Part shown: positions 19,929 through 32,774 of the stretch, in pieces
How the letters are laid out: every line of letters begins with the position of its first letter
Position numbering within the stretch: position 1 is the first letter of the stretch
Origin: Ascaphus truei
Taxonomy: Eukaryota; Chordata; Amphibia; Anura; Ascaphidae
Reading direction: 5' to 3'
Length of the DNA: 64,000 nucleotides
Assembly (NCBI GenBank): GCA_036426205.1
Contig: CM071569.1
Location: 285,937,661-286,001,660, forward strand
Position numbers and translations under genes: made by a program
Notes under the pieces: generated by a model
The model's database searches: none
What the model was told of the DNA's origin: nothing
The model's input: only the letters and a program-made list of their open reading frames with translations

Positions 19929-20126
19929 TGCAGAGCATTGCAACCCGTAACCCCTTCCCTGCCGGAGACCTACAGAGCATCGCTCCGTGTATCCATATTA
20001 ACCCCTTCCTCCCCTGTGACCCGCAGAGCATCACTCCCTGTTTCCATGTTAACCCCTTCCCTTCTGCATATGAATATGAGGAGGTGTATTCATAACTACT
20101 TTGGGCCGCCACAAAGCTACGGTGAA
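19929..20126. other. Spacer before the minisatellite
   Basis: Short imperfect repeats of GCAGAGCATCNCTCC and TTAACCCCTTCC words; no gene. The same in copy 2 (31,853-32,040). Confidence 0.4.
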
Positions 20127-20594
20127 GAGCGGGGTAGGAGAGGGGGGCAGGAGAGCGGGGCAGGAGAGGGGGGCAGGAGAGGGGGGGGTCAGAAGAGAGT
20201 GGGGCAGGAGAGCGGGCAGGAGAGCGGGCAGGAGAGCGGGGCAGGAGAGCGGGCAGGAAGCTGGGCAGGAGGGGGCAGGAGAGGGCAGGAGGGGGGCAGG
20301 AGAGGGGGTAGGAGAGTGGGGCAGAGAGAGCGGGCAGAGACGGGGCAGATAGCGGGGCAGAGGGGGGCAGAAGGGGGCAGGAGAGGGGGCAGGAGAGCGG
20401 GGCAGGAGATGCGGGGCAGAGAGCGGTGGCAGAGAGGGGGCAGAGAGTGGGGCAGAGAGCGGGGCAGGAGAGCGGGGCAGGAGAGCGGGGCAGGAGAGCG
20501 GGCAGGAGAGGGGGGCAGGAGAGCGGGGCAGGAGAGGGGGGCAGGAGAGGGGGCAGGAGAGCGGGGCAGGAGAGGGGGCAGGAGAGCGGGGCTA
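20127..20594 (+). repeat. G-rich 13-bp minisatellite
   Basis: Tandem units close to GGGGCAGGAGAGC, with variants lacking one or two bases. The pattern keeps several frames open on both strands (Gly/Arg/Glu/Gln-rich on plus, Pro/Leu/Ser-rich on minus), so the 265-residue frame over 19,890-20,687 is not a gene. The strand asymmetry (plus G-rich) gives dense G runs. Copy 2: 32,041-32,519. Confidence 0.9.
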
Positions 20595-20804
20595 GCGGTT
20601 CCTGTCTGCAATCAATGTTTGTATGACTCCGCTATACATCTCTGTGCAGCGGTGAAACCACAGGCAGGAAACACAGCTCGCAAATAGAACAGAGACGCAA
20701 GCCTCGCATAATGTCCCCTGTATGTGACACCTTGTAACACTGCGCTGTGAGGTTTCACTCTGACATGTCACCCACACCCGGTACCAAGTGTCACCTAGGA
20801 ACAA
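20595..20804. other. Spacer between minisatellite and satellite
   Basis: About 210 bp of unassigned sequence, present in both copies. No gene. Confidence 0.4.
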
Positions 20805-23800
20805 TCCCATGCCTATCACGCCTCCACTAAAGGGACCTCCCCTCTATAACTGTCACGTGCCTATCACTCCTCCACTACAGGGACCCCTCACCCTATAACT
20901 GTCCTGTACCTATCACTCCTCCACTACAGGGACCCCTCACCCTATAACTGTCCTGTACCTATCTCTCCACGATTACAGAGTCCCCTCACCTTATAACAGT
21001 CCCGTGCCTATCACTCCTCCACTACAGGGACCCCTCCCCCCTATAACTGTCCTGTACCTATCTCTCCACGATTACAGGGTCCCCTCACCTTATAACAGTC
21101 CTGTGCCTATCACTCCTCCACTACAGGGACCCCTCCCCCTATAACTATACTGCACCTATCTCTCCTCCACTACAGGGACCCCTCCTCTCCTCCTATAACT
21201 ATACTGTACCTTTCTCTCCTCCACTACAGGGACCCCCCCCCCCCACCCTATAATTGTCCTGTACCTATCTCTACTCCACTACAGGGACCACACACCCCAC
21301 CCTTTAACTGTCCTGTACCTATCTCTAATCCACTACAGGGAGCCCTCACCCTATAACTGTCCTGTACCTATCACTACTCCACTACAGGGACCCCTCCCCC
21401 CTATAAATGTCCTGTACCTATCTCTCCTCTATTACAGGGACCCCTCACCCTATAACTGTCCTGTACCTATCTCTCCTCTATTACAGGGCCCCCTCACCCT
21501 ATAACTGTCCTGTACCTATCTCTCCTCTATTAAAGGGACCCCTCCCCCTATAACTGTCCTGTACCTATCACTCCTCTATTACAGGGACCCCTCACCCTAT
21601 AACTGTCCTGTACCTATCACTCCTCCACTACAGGGACCCCTCACCCTATAACTGACCTGTACCTATCTCTCCTCCACTACAGGGACCCCTCTCCCCTATA
21701 ACTATACTGTCCCTATCACTCCTCCACTACAGGGACCCCTCACCTTATAACTATCCTGTACCTATCACTGCTCCACTACAGGGACCCCTCCCCCTATTAC
21801 TGTCCTGTACCTATCACTGCTCTATTACAGGGACCCCTCCCCCTATAACTGTCCTGTACCTATCTCTCCTCTATTACAGGGACCCCTCCCCTATAACTGT
21901 CCTGTACCTATCTCTCCTCTATTACAGGGCCCCCTCACCCTATAACTGTCCTGTACCTATCTCTCTATTACAGGGACCCCTCCCCATATAACTGTCCTGT
22001 ACCTATCTCTCCTCCACTACAGGGACCCCTCCCCCCCTATAACTATACTGTACTTATCACTACACCACTACAGGGACCCCTCCCCCCCCTATAACTGTCC
22101 TGTACCTATCTCTCCTCTATTACAGGGACCCCTCACCCTATAACTGTCCTGTACCTATCTCTCCTCTATTACAGGGACCCCTCACCCTATAACTGTCCTG
22201 TACCTATCTCTCCTCTATTAAAGGGACCCCTCCCCCTATAACTGTCCTGTACCTATCACTCCTCTATTACAGGGACCCCTCACCCTATAACTGTCCTGTA
22301 CCTATCTCTCCTCTATTACAGGGACCCCTCTCCCCAATAACTGTCCTGTACCTATCACTCCTCCACTACAGGGACCCCTCACCCTATAACTGTCCTGTAT
22401 CTATCTCTCCTCCACTACAGGGACCCCTCCCCCTAAACCTTTCCGGTACCTATCTCTCCTCTATTACAGACCCTCCCCCTATAACTGTCCGTACCTATCT
22501 CTCCCTCATTACAGGACCCCTCCCCCTATAACTGTCCTGTACCTATCCCTCCTCTATTACAGGGACCCCTCCCGAAAACTGTCCTGTACCTATCACTCCT
22601 CTATTACAGGGACCCCTCCCCCTATAACTGTCCTGTACCTATCTCTCCTCTATTACAGGGACCCCTCCCCCTATAACTGTCTTGTACCTATCTCTCCTCT
22701 ATTACAGGGACCCCCCCTATAACTGTCCTGTACCTATCTCTCCTCTATTACAGGGACCCCTCATCTTATAACTGTCCTGTACCTATCCCTCCTCTATTAC
22801 AGGGACCCCTCATCTTATAACTATCCTGTACCTATCTCTCCTCCACTACAGGGACCCCTCTCCCCTATAACTATACTGTCCCTATCACTCCTCCACTACA
22901 GGGAACCCTCACCTTATAACTACCCTGTACCTATCACTGCTCTATTACAGGGACCCCTCACCCTATAACTGTCCTGTACCTGTCATTCCTCCACTACCGG
23001 GACCCCTCACCCAATAACTGTCCTGTACCTATCACTCCTCCACTACAGGGACCCCTCACCCTATAACTGTCCTGTACCTATCTCTCCTCTATTAGAGGGA
23101 CCCCTCACCTTATAACTGTCCTGCACCTATCTCTCCTCTATTACAGGGACCCCTCCCCCTATATCTGTCCTGTACCTATCTCTCCTCTATTACAGGGACC
23201 CTCACCCTATAACTGTCCTGTACCTATCTCTCCTCTATTACAGGGGCCCTCCCCCTATAACTGTCCTGTACCTATCTCTCCTCTATTACAGGGACACTCC
23301 CCCTATAATATAACTGTCCCGGTACCTATCTCTCCTCTCCCTCAGGACCCCTCCCCCCTAATACTATCTGTACTTATCACTACATATTACAGGGACCCCT
23401 CCCCCTATAACTGTCCTGTACCTATCTCTCCTCTATTACAGGGACCCCCCCTCCCTATAACTGTCCTGTACCTATCTCTCCTCTATTACAGGGACCCCTC
23501 CCCCTATAACTGTCCTGTACCTATCTCCTCTATTACAGGGACCCCTCCCCTATAACTGTCCTGTACCTATCCTCCCTCATACAGGGACCCCTCACCACCT
23601 ATACTCCTGTACCTATCTCTCCTCTATACAGGGACCCCTCCCCCTATAACTCTGTCCCTATCACTCTCCTCATACAGGGACCCCTCCTTATAACTTCCTG
23701 TACCTATCCTCCCATACAGGGACCCCTCCCCTATACTGTCCTGTACCTATTCCTCTATTACAGGGACCCCTCCCCCTATAACTGTCCTGTACCTATCTCT

Positions 23801-25337
23801 CCTCTATTACAGGGACCCCTCCCCTATAACTGTCCTGTACCTATCTCTCCTCTATTACAGGGCCCCCTCCCCTATAACTGTCCTGTACCCTATCTCTCAA
23901 TTACAGGGACCCCCTCCCCTATAACTGTTCCTGTACCTATCTCTCCTCCTACAGGGACCCCTCCCCCTATAACTTCTGTACTACTCCTATTACAGGGACC
24001 CCTCCCCCTATAACTGTCCTGTACCTATCTCTCCTCTATTACAGGAACCCCTCCCCCTATAACTGTCCTGTACCTATCTCTCCTCATTACAGGGACCCTC
24101 CCCCTATAACTGTCCTGTACCTATCACTCCCTCTATTACAGGACCCTCCCCTCACCTATAATGTCCTGTACCTATCTCTCCTATTACAGGGACCCCTCCC
24201 CCTATAACTGTCCTGTACCTATCCCCTCTATACAGGGACCCCTCCCCCTATATGTCCTGTACTATCCTCCTCTATTCAGGGACCCCTCCCCTCCTAAACT
24301 GTCCTGTACCTATCTCTCCTCTATTACAGGGACCCCTCCCCCTATAACACTGTCCTTGTACCTATCTCTCCTCTATTACAGGGACCCCCCCCTATAACTG
24401 TCCTGTACCTATCTCTCCTCTATTACAGGGACCCCCCCCCCTATAACTGTCCTGTACCTATCCCTCCTCTATTACAGGGACCCCCTCTCTATAACTTCCT
24501 GTACCTATCTCCCTCATACAGGGACCCCTCCCCCTATAACTCTGTCCTATCACTCCTCCACTACAGGGACCCTCCTTATAACTGTCCTGTACCTATCCTC
24601 TCTATTACAGGGACCCCTCCCCTATAACTGTCCTGTACCTTCATTCCTCATACAGGGACCCCTCCCCCATAACTGTCCTGTACCTATCCTTCCTCCACTA
24701 CAGGACCCTCCCCCTATAACTGTCCTGTACCTATCTCTCCTCTATTAAGGGACCCCTCCCCTATAACTGTCCTGTACCTATCTCTCCTCTATTACAGGGA
24801 CCCCCCCCCCCATAATCTGTCCTGTACCTATCTCTCCTCTATTACAGGGACCCTCCCCCTATAACTGTCCTGTACCTATCTCTCCTCTATTACAGGGACC
24901 CTCCCCCTATAACTGTCCTGTACCTATCTCTCCTCTATTACAGGGACCTCCCCCTATAACTGTCCTGTACCTATCTCTCCTCTATTACAGGGACCCCTCC
25001 CCCTATAACTGTCCTGTACCTATCTCTCCTCATACGGACCCCTCCCCCTATAACTGTCCTGTAACCTATCTCCTCTATTACAGGGACCCCCCCCTCATAT
25101 ACCTGTCCTGTACCTACCTCCTCTATTACAGGGACCCCCCCCCTATAACTGTCCTGTACCTATCTCTCCTCTATTACAGGGACCTCCCCCTATAACTGTC
25201 CTGTACCTATCTCTCCTCTTACAGGACCCCTCCCTCCCTATAACTACGTCCTGTACCTATCTCCTATTACAGGGACCCCTCCCCCTATTACTGTCCTGTA
25301 CCTATCTCTCCCTCTATACGGGACCCCTCCCCCTAAC
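20805..25337 (+). repeat. 49-bp satellite array, copy 1 (~90 units)
   Basis: Head-to-tail units of about 49 bp, containing CCTATAACTGTCCTGTACC, then a pyrimidine run ending CTCTATTACAG, then GGACCCCTCCCC. Variants CCACTACAG and CTCACC are common at the left end and CTCTATTACAG in the rest. There are no unique spacers. Short frames within are by-products. From roughly 22,430 onward many units show 1- to 3-base losses. The same array is at 32,775-37,462 and a short piece at 44,620-44,876. Confidence 0.95.
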
Positions 25338-27014
25338 GGTCCCTGCACTGAGGTGCCTGCGCGATTGGTAAGAGGGGGTAGTTGCTTTGGTGAGAGCTCC
25401 CACCCCGCCCCCAACGCAATATATAATTAAATGAAATATTTGAACATATTTTTTACGCCTCCAAAGTGCCAAAATATCGCTAGGGTAATACCCCAGATGG
25501 CCCCGCAACCAACCAAGAAAAAACAGACCGGCGACTTAAACGAAAATACATGAGCCGGACGGCAACGGGGGGCCGAGGCAGAAATGGCGGCCGGGCTCTG
25601 CCGCGGTCTCCGCATCGGAGCATGGGAGGAGGTAAGGACACAGCGGGTCATCTGCTGGTAAGGAGATGAGACTTTTCGACCGGCTATATATAGAAGTCGC
25701 TCTCCGAGCTGAAATTCAAGAGACTGAGAAAGAGGTCCAGGCCTCGGGGAACGTAACCGGAGCACTAAAGACAGTATGGCGGCCACCACTAACCACCGCG
25801 AGTAAGGCTGTGAGAAACGGGCAACCATCTACAGGCCCAGATCACAGAGCTGGCTGACAGACAATGACTCGAGAATAGAGACCGCAGGAGTAACCTCCGC
25901 ATCACAGAGGCAATCGCAGAAGACATCACAGAAAAAAAGGACTTTTGTTCCCGCTGGTATTTCTGCTTAATTACCGGAGGTCCCGGTGGCGGAGCTGGTG
26001 ATGGACCGCTCCGCCATCGGCCCTCCGGAGTCGGGGCCAACAGCCAATGAACAGCCGCGGGGATGTGATAGTTAGGATGCACTATTACAGCACCCGTGAG
26101 GTAAGCACTTCAAATGGCTATGGCCCAGGGACCTTAACTTTGAGGGGACACTCCCTCCAGCTTTAATCAGGACCTATCCCCCATCACCCTGGCCTCAGAA
26201 GGAAACTTCAGCCGGTTACTAACTGTTTACGAGATAAAGCTATCAGGTACAGTTGGACCTTCCCATTCGGACTACTGGTCCTGAGGAGGAAGGCCAATCT
26301 CTATGAGGGAGCCTGAAGACGCCCCGGCGTTCCTCCTCCTAAACCGTAAACTGATTCAAAAGAGCCCAGCACCGGCCACCAGGAGGTGACCAGAGCCCAA
26401 CAACGAGTGGCAACAGGCCCCCAGCTTTCCAAAAAACAAAACATAAGACCAGCAGGCAGAAGGAGAAAAAGACTGAAAATGGCAGTTTGGCAGATTTTTT
26501 GGCTATTGGTTGAGCCACTGTTTAGTTTCACATAGTGCCACCCTGAAGACTTGATAACTGAAAAACAAGCCTTCCACCAACTCCTAATGATCCCGGGACA
26601 ATTACACACACGTTAATAGACACTACAGCTACCCGGGCTACTTACTGTACCTGCGATCCAGTTTGCTGAAATTCCATGAACCCGGAACCAGCCGTGACCA
26701 CGCACACCATAGAAGATGGCGACGCCACGCCGCGTGGCAGGCCCTTCATCACTCACCGATGACGAAGACAGAGACGCGGAAGAGCTGTCATGAGAGACAT
26801 CCGCTTCCCTCCGACGTCCGGCGACAGAATGGCGGGCGACCGATAGACGTCAGCGTGAAGTGAGGAGCGGCCATCTTGGTAGGCGCCACATTCCCGGCCC
26901 CGAAAGTGCCGACTACGAGGCCTGCTGCAGGCAACCTACCACTTCCGGAGTGGACAAGAGAGACTGGCAACCCGAATAGAAGGACTCTGGCAAGCAGCAG
27001 CTAAATAAAGTTTG
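25338..27014 (+). mobile_element. Tx1/L1-type LINE 5' part, cut at duplication edge
   Basis: Aligns with 37,471-39,114: 5' leader, ORF1 and the ORF1-ORF2 spacer. It stops abruptly at AAATAAAGTTTGA, where copy 2 goes on into the ORF2 region. The spacer contains GATGGCGAC and GCGGCCATCTTGG (YY1-like on the minus strand). Confidence 0.85.
25497..26490 (+). pseudogene. LINE ORF1 (L1/Tx1-type RNA-binding protein), broken
   Basis: Begins with ATG encoding MAPQPTKKKQTGD (Lys-rich start). Later, in changing frames: LAEIQE-like coiled-coil residues, ENRRSNLRIRGIAEDI (the RRM signature of L1 ORF1 proteins), a YYSTRE segment near 26,085 with GPLTLRG-like sequence, and MREPEDAPAFL (C-terminal domain) near 26,305. 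These belong to the RNA-binding chaperone of L1-like LINEs. Several frameshifts and stops break it. Copy 2 has the same gene with different small indels. Confidence 0.78.
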
Positions 27015-27379
27015 AGGGGGGGAGCGGAGCCTGGGGGGGAGATGTCCGCTAGCAGGGGGTAGGTACCCAGCAGGCGGGGGGACATGTGCCAGCAGCGAGG
27101 GGAGATAGTAACAACAATGGGGGGAGGGGGGGTCCTGAAAATGTCCGTCCAGCGAGGGGATATGTACCAAAAATGGGGGGCAGGGAGATTTGGCCAGCGA
27201 GGGACATTCCACACAGCAGCACGGGACATTTGGCCACCAGGGAATGGGGGGGGAGGGTACATGTTCCACCAGTGGGGTGAGATACACACCATATACAACA
27301 CAGACAGACACAGACCGACAGACAAATCTCATCCACCCCGCACACACTAGCAGCAATGGGTAGGGGGGCACGCCTAATC
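27015..27379. other. G-rich unique segment between the two copies
   Basis: 365 bp with loosely repeated CCAGCGAGGGGA/CCAGCAGGCGGGGGGACA words and many GGGG runs. It is not part of either copy and joins the truncated LINE to the start of copy 2. It has no credible gene and may be a junction artefact or a degraded minisatellite. Confidence 0.5.
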
Positions 27380-27940
27380 CCTAAGGCTGCCGCTGCAGCT
27401 CTCTCGTGCAATCGCACAAATACAAACACCATCGCCTACAATAATAAGTACCCCAGTGCATAAACGCTGACCAAATAAAAGTCCAATCACGTGGTCCCAA
27501 ACATTCCTGAGAAATTCTAGACTGAAAAGTCTCACAGCACTACAAAACAAACAAACATGACAGACAAAAGAACATCAATAGTGTAACCCTGTTGAAAATA
27601 ATGCTAAATATAAACGCCAAACACTTCACAAGTAATACCAATTGCTATTACAATTTAAATAAAAAACAACATGAAATTATTATAAAAAACAACAACTTGC
27701 CGATAATACGTGCGTACAACAGGCTGAGATCAGTCCATCCAGTGGGAGTACAAGTGAATCTACTCACACAGCAGGACTGAAATCACGGGCTCATAGGGTA
27801 ATTCTCCCCTTCCTTCCCTGTGGGGAATCTCTTAGGGGACTCGCCACACGAGCCCTCCGGAGCTCTCGGATGCTGCTCTGCATCCACTTGTCCCAACTTG
27901 TGGCCCCGGTACGTGATTCAGCACGCCGTAGTTCCTAATC
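27380..27940. repeat. Repeat family B, copy 2
   Basis: Counterpart of 15,433-15,990 with scattered indels; no gene. Confidence 0.6.
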
Positions 27941-27996
27941 ACGGGAACGCAACTACGTACTGTAGTATGTTGTACGTACTGTAACTTATTTCTCTG

Positions 27997-29459
27997 TGTA
28001 TGCCCTTTCCCCCACCCTAAGTGAGTATCAGGGGGTGGCTGCTGTAATAGCTTTCCCGTGCTTGCCCTTTACCCGTGGGTGTTGCGGCTCGCAGGAGCCT
28101 AAGCCTCCGCCGCTGGGATCCTGGGGTGATTACAGTACAAATTTAAGACCAATGCTTGCACACGCTCAAAAAGGAAAATGATGATCAGTTTACCGGTGCC
28201 CAGTGTTTGCACAAAGCCTGCGAATCAGGGTCCTGACATATGAACAAAGGAACAGAGGGCACCACGGGTTTGGGCAACATCAAACGCATTTGGAGCAACC
28301 AGCGTTTCGACCCATAGAGTCTTTAATGCAGTGACAATGCATAAGTACATAATCCCTTGTAACAAGCATATAAATAGTGTCGTGGCCGCCAAACCCCACA
28401 CATGCACCTGTTCAATTAGTCTGAGATTCATGGCTGATTCCATTCTTCTAGCCACTGTCCAGTCTGTAGCTCTTGTTAGTAACCCCAACAGCTGTTTGCA
28501 ATCCTCTGTAAATATGTATTTCGTGGAGTTACATTCCTCTCATTTCCCTGTTATCCTGGGCATCCTCTTTGCTGATGTCATCAATCCGGTCTTAGCATTT
28601 GAGACGCATGCGTTTCGGTTTCGCAGCATGTCGGTAGTAACCCGCTCTGATCCTCTTCACCCTTCTATAATTTTGGAACGCAAAAGACGCAGTACTACTT
28701 GTGCGTCATTTGCGCACTGATGAGCCAGTCTCCCTGCGTGTCCTGTCAGCATAGGGGGTGTTGATCTCTTGTTTTCATCGCCATTCACATCCTATCTTTA
28801 TCGTCAGCAGTGTGGGGGAGTTCTTCGTCTATCCAGAAGTCCCACGATGTGACAAGAAGGAAAAAAAAGGGGATGGGGGGGTTCTGAACTCAGCATAAAC
28901 ACTTTTTGACAAGATGTATGATATCAACCGTTACTGTGAAAGTGATAACATGAATAAGCTAAAAAAGGTTGATGTTGCCAAGTCTTTCAAAACATAACCC
29001 ACAAGGTCTATTCATAGACCATCTTATTAATATACTTCACAGGCATGGCAGCAACCTAGGAGAAAAAGGTTTATCTCTCCTCATGAAACAGCTCAATGAC
29101 AAACAATCATTCATCCCTTGGAAATCGATTCTAATGTGTGGATAACAGAATGGGATTCGCCATGTAATAATAAAACATCCTTGTCCTGACCTGCCCTAGC
29201 TTTTTAATATGTTTCATACCATAATAAATAAATTTAGGTTGATTTGGCTAAACCCGTGTGCCCTACGGTGAATTACTCTTACCACATGGTGCATGCGCCT
29301 TCCACCCTAGAGGGATCCCACACAAAACATGGCGGCGCCCTTTGGGAAGAGAGCCGCGGCGAAGCCCCGTCGTCCTCCTCCCCGCAATAACATCCCCCTT
29401 GGCAATCGGAGGTCAAGGTTGGGGAACGGTGCTGGGGGACCATAGGGTGACTGGTTACA
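27997..29459 (-). mobile_element. Short family-A LTR split by PLE, copy 2
   Basis: Counterpart of 16,057-17,497. The start is altered by an inserted base (TGTATGCCC) and the end is GGTTACA. The PLE fragment occupies 28,134-29,267, with GTGATTAC / GTGAATTAC at its edges. A YY1-like AACATGGCGGC lies at 29,326-29,336. Confidence 0.75.
28134..29267 (-). mobile_element. PLE 3' fragment, copy 2
   Basis: Counterpart of 16,184-17,315. The hammerhead-like stretch (about 28,300-28,330) has lost bases in the stem, which alone would abolish the fold. Confidence 0.7.
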
Positions 29460-30089
29460 ATCTGTATGTATGTTGAGAAAGGTGACATGGGCCGATTTTG
29501 GCCCCAAAGAAGCTGCATTTCGGGGGCTGGGAGCTTTTAATAGATCCCGTTGCTCTTTCTGCCCAAGCTGAGCACACGTTCAGGCTGTCCGAGTTGTGAT
29601 GAGATGTATTGCACAGCTCTCATTGACAAGTGTGTTGTTATATTGTATTGCATGATATGGATCCTGATAATTTACCTAACCGTGTGCGGTGTTTTTTGTA
29701 ACTTTGACGCGCTGAGTATTCCGTTATGATGGAGCAGGAGTGAGATTAGCTCATGTTTTTCTGCACCTCTACGTGGGACGTATTACTGCCTGCACACATC
29801 GCGAAATCTGATCATTCAACATCCTCAACAGAGAGTTTGTTTATAATGTTAAGAGGATAGATGCGCACAGAGGATGCCCGGGAGTGGCGCACTCAGACCA
29901 GCGGGTTATAATATAATAACGGTTCTAGGCAGCAAGACTGTATACAAACATTACAATAACATTTATTCTACTTATAGACAATATTTAAAATACGTGCGGG
30001 TCCAAAGTCAAAGGATAGGAGACAAAGAATGCATGAAATTCTTTGAGACTAAAGCTTCTGTTACTACGACGTAGTTGCCCATACTCCAT

Positions 30090-30365
30090 GGCCAGGGCCT
30101 GTCAAAAAGACCTTTCTACCCCGCTTAGCCGCCTGAGGGGAAACATCAATCCTAATGAGGGGCGGCTTTAGATGGCGCTTCCGCAGGCGTGCGCAGCGTG
30201 TGGAATTGCAAACGACGCACATTTTCATTTTTCCCGCTGAGTGGAAGCGCAGGGCCGGTCACATGATCTCCAAAGCCAATGGCAGGGACCAAAAAGCTCC
30301 TCTTGCGCAGGAGAGCATGAGGGTGCAGCGCAGCTCAGACTGTTGAAATGCACCAGTCCGAGGCC
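30090..30365. mobile_element. Harbinger-type MITE, copy 2
   Basis: Counterpart of 18,126-18,410. The left TAA and part of the TIR are damaged (CCATGGCCAGGGCC); the right end GAGGCC-TAA is intact. Confidence 0.7.
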
Positions 30366-31750
30366 TAAGATAGATCCAAATGATGGAGTCAAGCTGTACA
30401 TACACCTAGCATGGACGTATAAACCCAATCACTGGGTCAGGATGACTATGATGTGAAGGGTAGAAGTTAGGTGCCTCTCTGTGTATGGATGTCAACGTAG
30501 GCATAACACTGTACTTCAAGTTTGCCCGTGATTCTGGTGGTAAACTGGTGCACTACTTACTCAAGGTAGTATATATAGATATCATCCTGTCCCCTGATTG
30601 CGACGTCTCTCTTTAATAGATGGGAGTGTGGGATAGTCCCCAATTGGGGGTCACGTGTCCCCGTGGATGGATCAATGCCTTTCCTATTTGAGGGTAACAC
30701 TATGTGTGTAATACACAGAGTATGGTGCAGATAAACAGTGCATGAGGAATTCGAGTGACTGCCTAATACATTGAAAGCCTCTGTCACGGATGATATGTGC
30801 TACTGTATATAGTTTTATCCTGTGTATCATTACACATGGCAGGAGGATCAAACTAGCTGGTTAGGTGCTGAGAGTGTACTCTTATAATGCCAGCTGTGCA
30901 CTGTGACTTTTTCAATGCAAAGTATCCAGAGCCACCTTGAGATAGGTGTTAGTATCTGGGCATGACCTGCAGGACTCTAACTGGGGGTCCCTTGCAGCGG
31001 GCTAGTGAAGACCCTAATCACTGGCAAACTTACAGCTGTTATTGCCTACGCTTGACATCCATACACAGGAGGCACCTACACTTCTACCCTTCACTCATAT
31101 CCATCCTGACCCCAGTGATTGGGTTTACGTCCATGCTAGGTGTATGTGAAAAAGGAAACTTATCTAATAGTGGCGCTCTATATAATCTACTAGCTATACA
31201 TGTGATCTAGTGATAATAATAATCAAAAGGTGATACTTATGCAAACACATAAAACAGTGCTGCTATGACCCGGTGAGGATTGCTCTGTCAGTCCTCGTGT
31301 TGAGAAGTTAGGATTGAATCTCCGGGAAGCTGAAGTGGATATGTGAAACAAAAATATATAGTATAGTGCAATATTGCTGTGACAAATTAATAAATTGGCT
31401 GATCTATTGCAGATGTACTCACAAGTGTGAAAAGGTTTATAGGCACGTAAAGGTATATACCTTGACTCCATCATTGGGATCTATCTAGGATGTATGGACA
31501 ACTCGTCGTGTAACACAGCTTTAGTCTCAAATGACTTTCATGCATCTTTGTCCTATTCCTTTGACTTTGGACCCGCACTATTTTAAACTCCTGTTTATAT
31601 AGTATTAATAAAGTTATTGTAACTGTTTGTTACCGTCGTGCCTGACGCGTTTTTATATTATAACCCCTGGTCTGCCAGTGCTCCACCTCCCGGGATCCTG
31701 TGTGCGCATCTTTTCCTCTTGACATGTACCAACAAACTCTGTGTCTGTTC

Positions 31751-31794
31751 TCCCCCCCCCTCCCCCCCTCCCCCCCCCTCCCTCCCCTCCCCCA
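31751..31794 (+). repeat. C-rich tract, copy 2
   Basis: C runs of 6-10 separated by T, in the place of the poly-C tract at 19,819. Confidence 0.8.
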
Positions 31795-32040
31795 CGCAGT
31801 GACACACATTAGGGTTTTGAGCAGTTTTTCCATTACCTTCATTCACATCCTCTGCAGCATTGCAACCCGTAACCTCCCTTCCCTGCCGGAGACCTACAGC
31901 TCGCTCCGTGTAGCCTATTAACCCTTCCTCCCTGTGACCCGCAGAGCATCACTCCCTGTTTCCATGTTAACCCCTTCCTTCTGCATATGAATATGAGGAG
32001 GTGTATTCATACTACTTGGGCCGCCACAAAGCTACGGTGA

Positions 32041-32519
32041 AGAGCGGGGTAGGAGCGGGGCAGGCGAGGCGGGGCAGGAAGGGGGCAGGAGGGGGCAGAG
32101 AGCAGGAGAGGTGTGGGCAGGAAGGTGGGCAGGAGAGGGGGCAGAGAGCGGTGGCGGGCAGGAGAGCGTGGCAGGAGAGTCTGGGCAGAGAGCGGGGCGG
32201 AGAGGCATGGGCGGAGAGGGGGGGTCAGGAGAGGGGGCAGGAGGGGGGCGGAGAGAGTGGGGTAGGAGAGTGGGGGCAGGAGCTAGACGGGGCCGGAGGA
32301 GCGGGGCAGGAGCGGGCAGCAGGAGATGGGGGCAGGGAGAGGGGGCAGGAGAGGGGGCAGAGACGGGGCAGGAGACGGGCAGAGAGGGGGCAGGAGAGGG
32401 GGCAGGAGAGCGGGGCAGGAGAGCGGGCAGAGAGCGGTCAGGAGCTGGGCAGGAGAAGCTGGGCATGGAGAGGGGGGCAGAGGAGCGGGGCCGGAGAGGG
32501 CAGGAGAGGGGGGCAGGCT
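32041..32519 (+). repeat. G-rich 13-bp minisatellite, copy 2
   Basis: Same unit as 20,127-20,594, with more irregular unit lengths. Open frames across it are repeat by-products. Confidence 0.9.
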
Positions 32520-32774
32520 GCATGAGCAGGAGGCCAGGATATCGCAGGAAGTGTCGGAGCGGTGCTACGGCGTCGCATCAATTTTATGTCATGACTCCGC
32601 TATACATCTCTGTTCATCGGTGAAACCACAGGCAGCAGGCACCGCTCTCAAATAGAAAAGACTGCAATCCTCCATAATGTCCTGTATTGACAACCTTCCT
32701 CTAACACTGCGCTGTGAAGGTTTTCACTCTGAACATGGTTCACCCACACCCGTGTACCAATGTCATCCTAGGAA

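Larger units (their letters stand above)
15433..27014 (+). repeat. Direct duplication, copy 1 (~11.6 kb)
   Basis: Starts at GGCTGCCGCTGCAGCTCTCTC and ends at AAATAAAGTTTGA. The same start and end words delimit 27,380-39,114, and all blocks between occur in the same order. In this copy the LINE at the right end is cut off at 27,014 and unrelated G-rich sequence follows. It is cleaner than copy 2 except in the later part of the satellite. Confidence 0.9.
29827..31839. mobile_element. Foldback element, copy 2
   Basis: Counterpart of 17,864-19,914 with the same arms, loop, MITE (30,090-30,365) and right-arm insertion. Flanking 14-bp words are CATTCAACATCCTC and CATTCACATCCTC (one base lost). Confidence 0.72.

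Noticed and set aside
19890..20687. 265-residue Gly/Arg/Glu-rich open frame
   Set aside because: Produced by the 13-bp G-rich minisatellite. Other frames and the opposite strand are equally open and no domain is visible.
20805..25337. CRISPR-like regular repeats
   Set aside because: Units are contiguous and nearly identical with no unique spacers. It is a tandem satellite in a eukaryotic setting.
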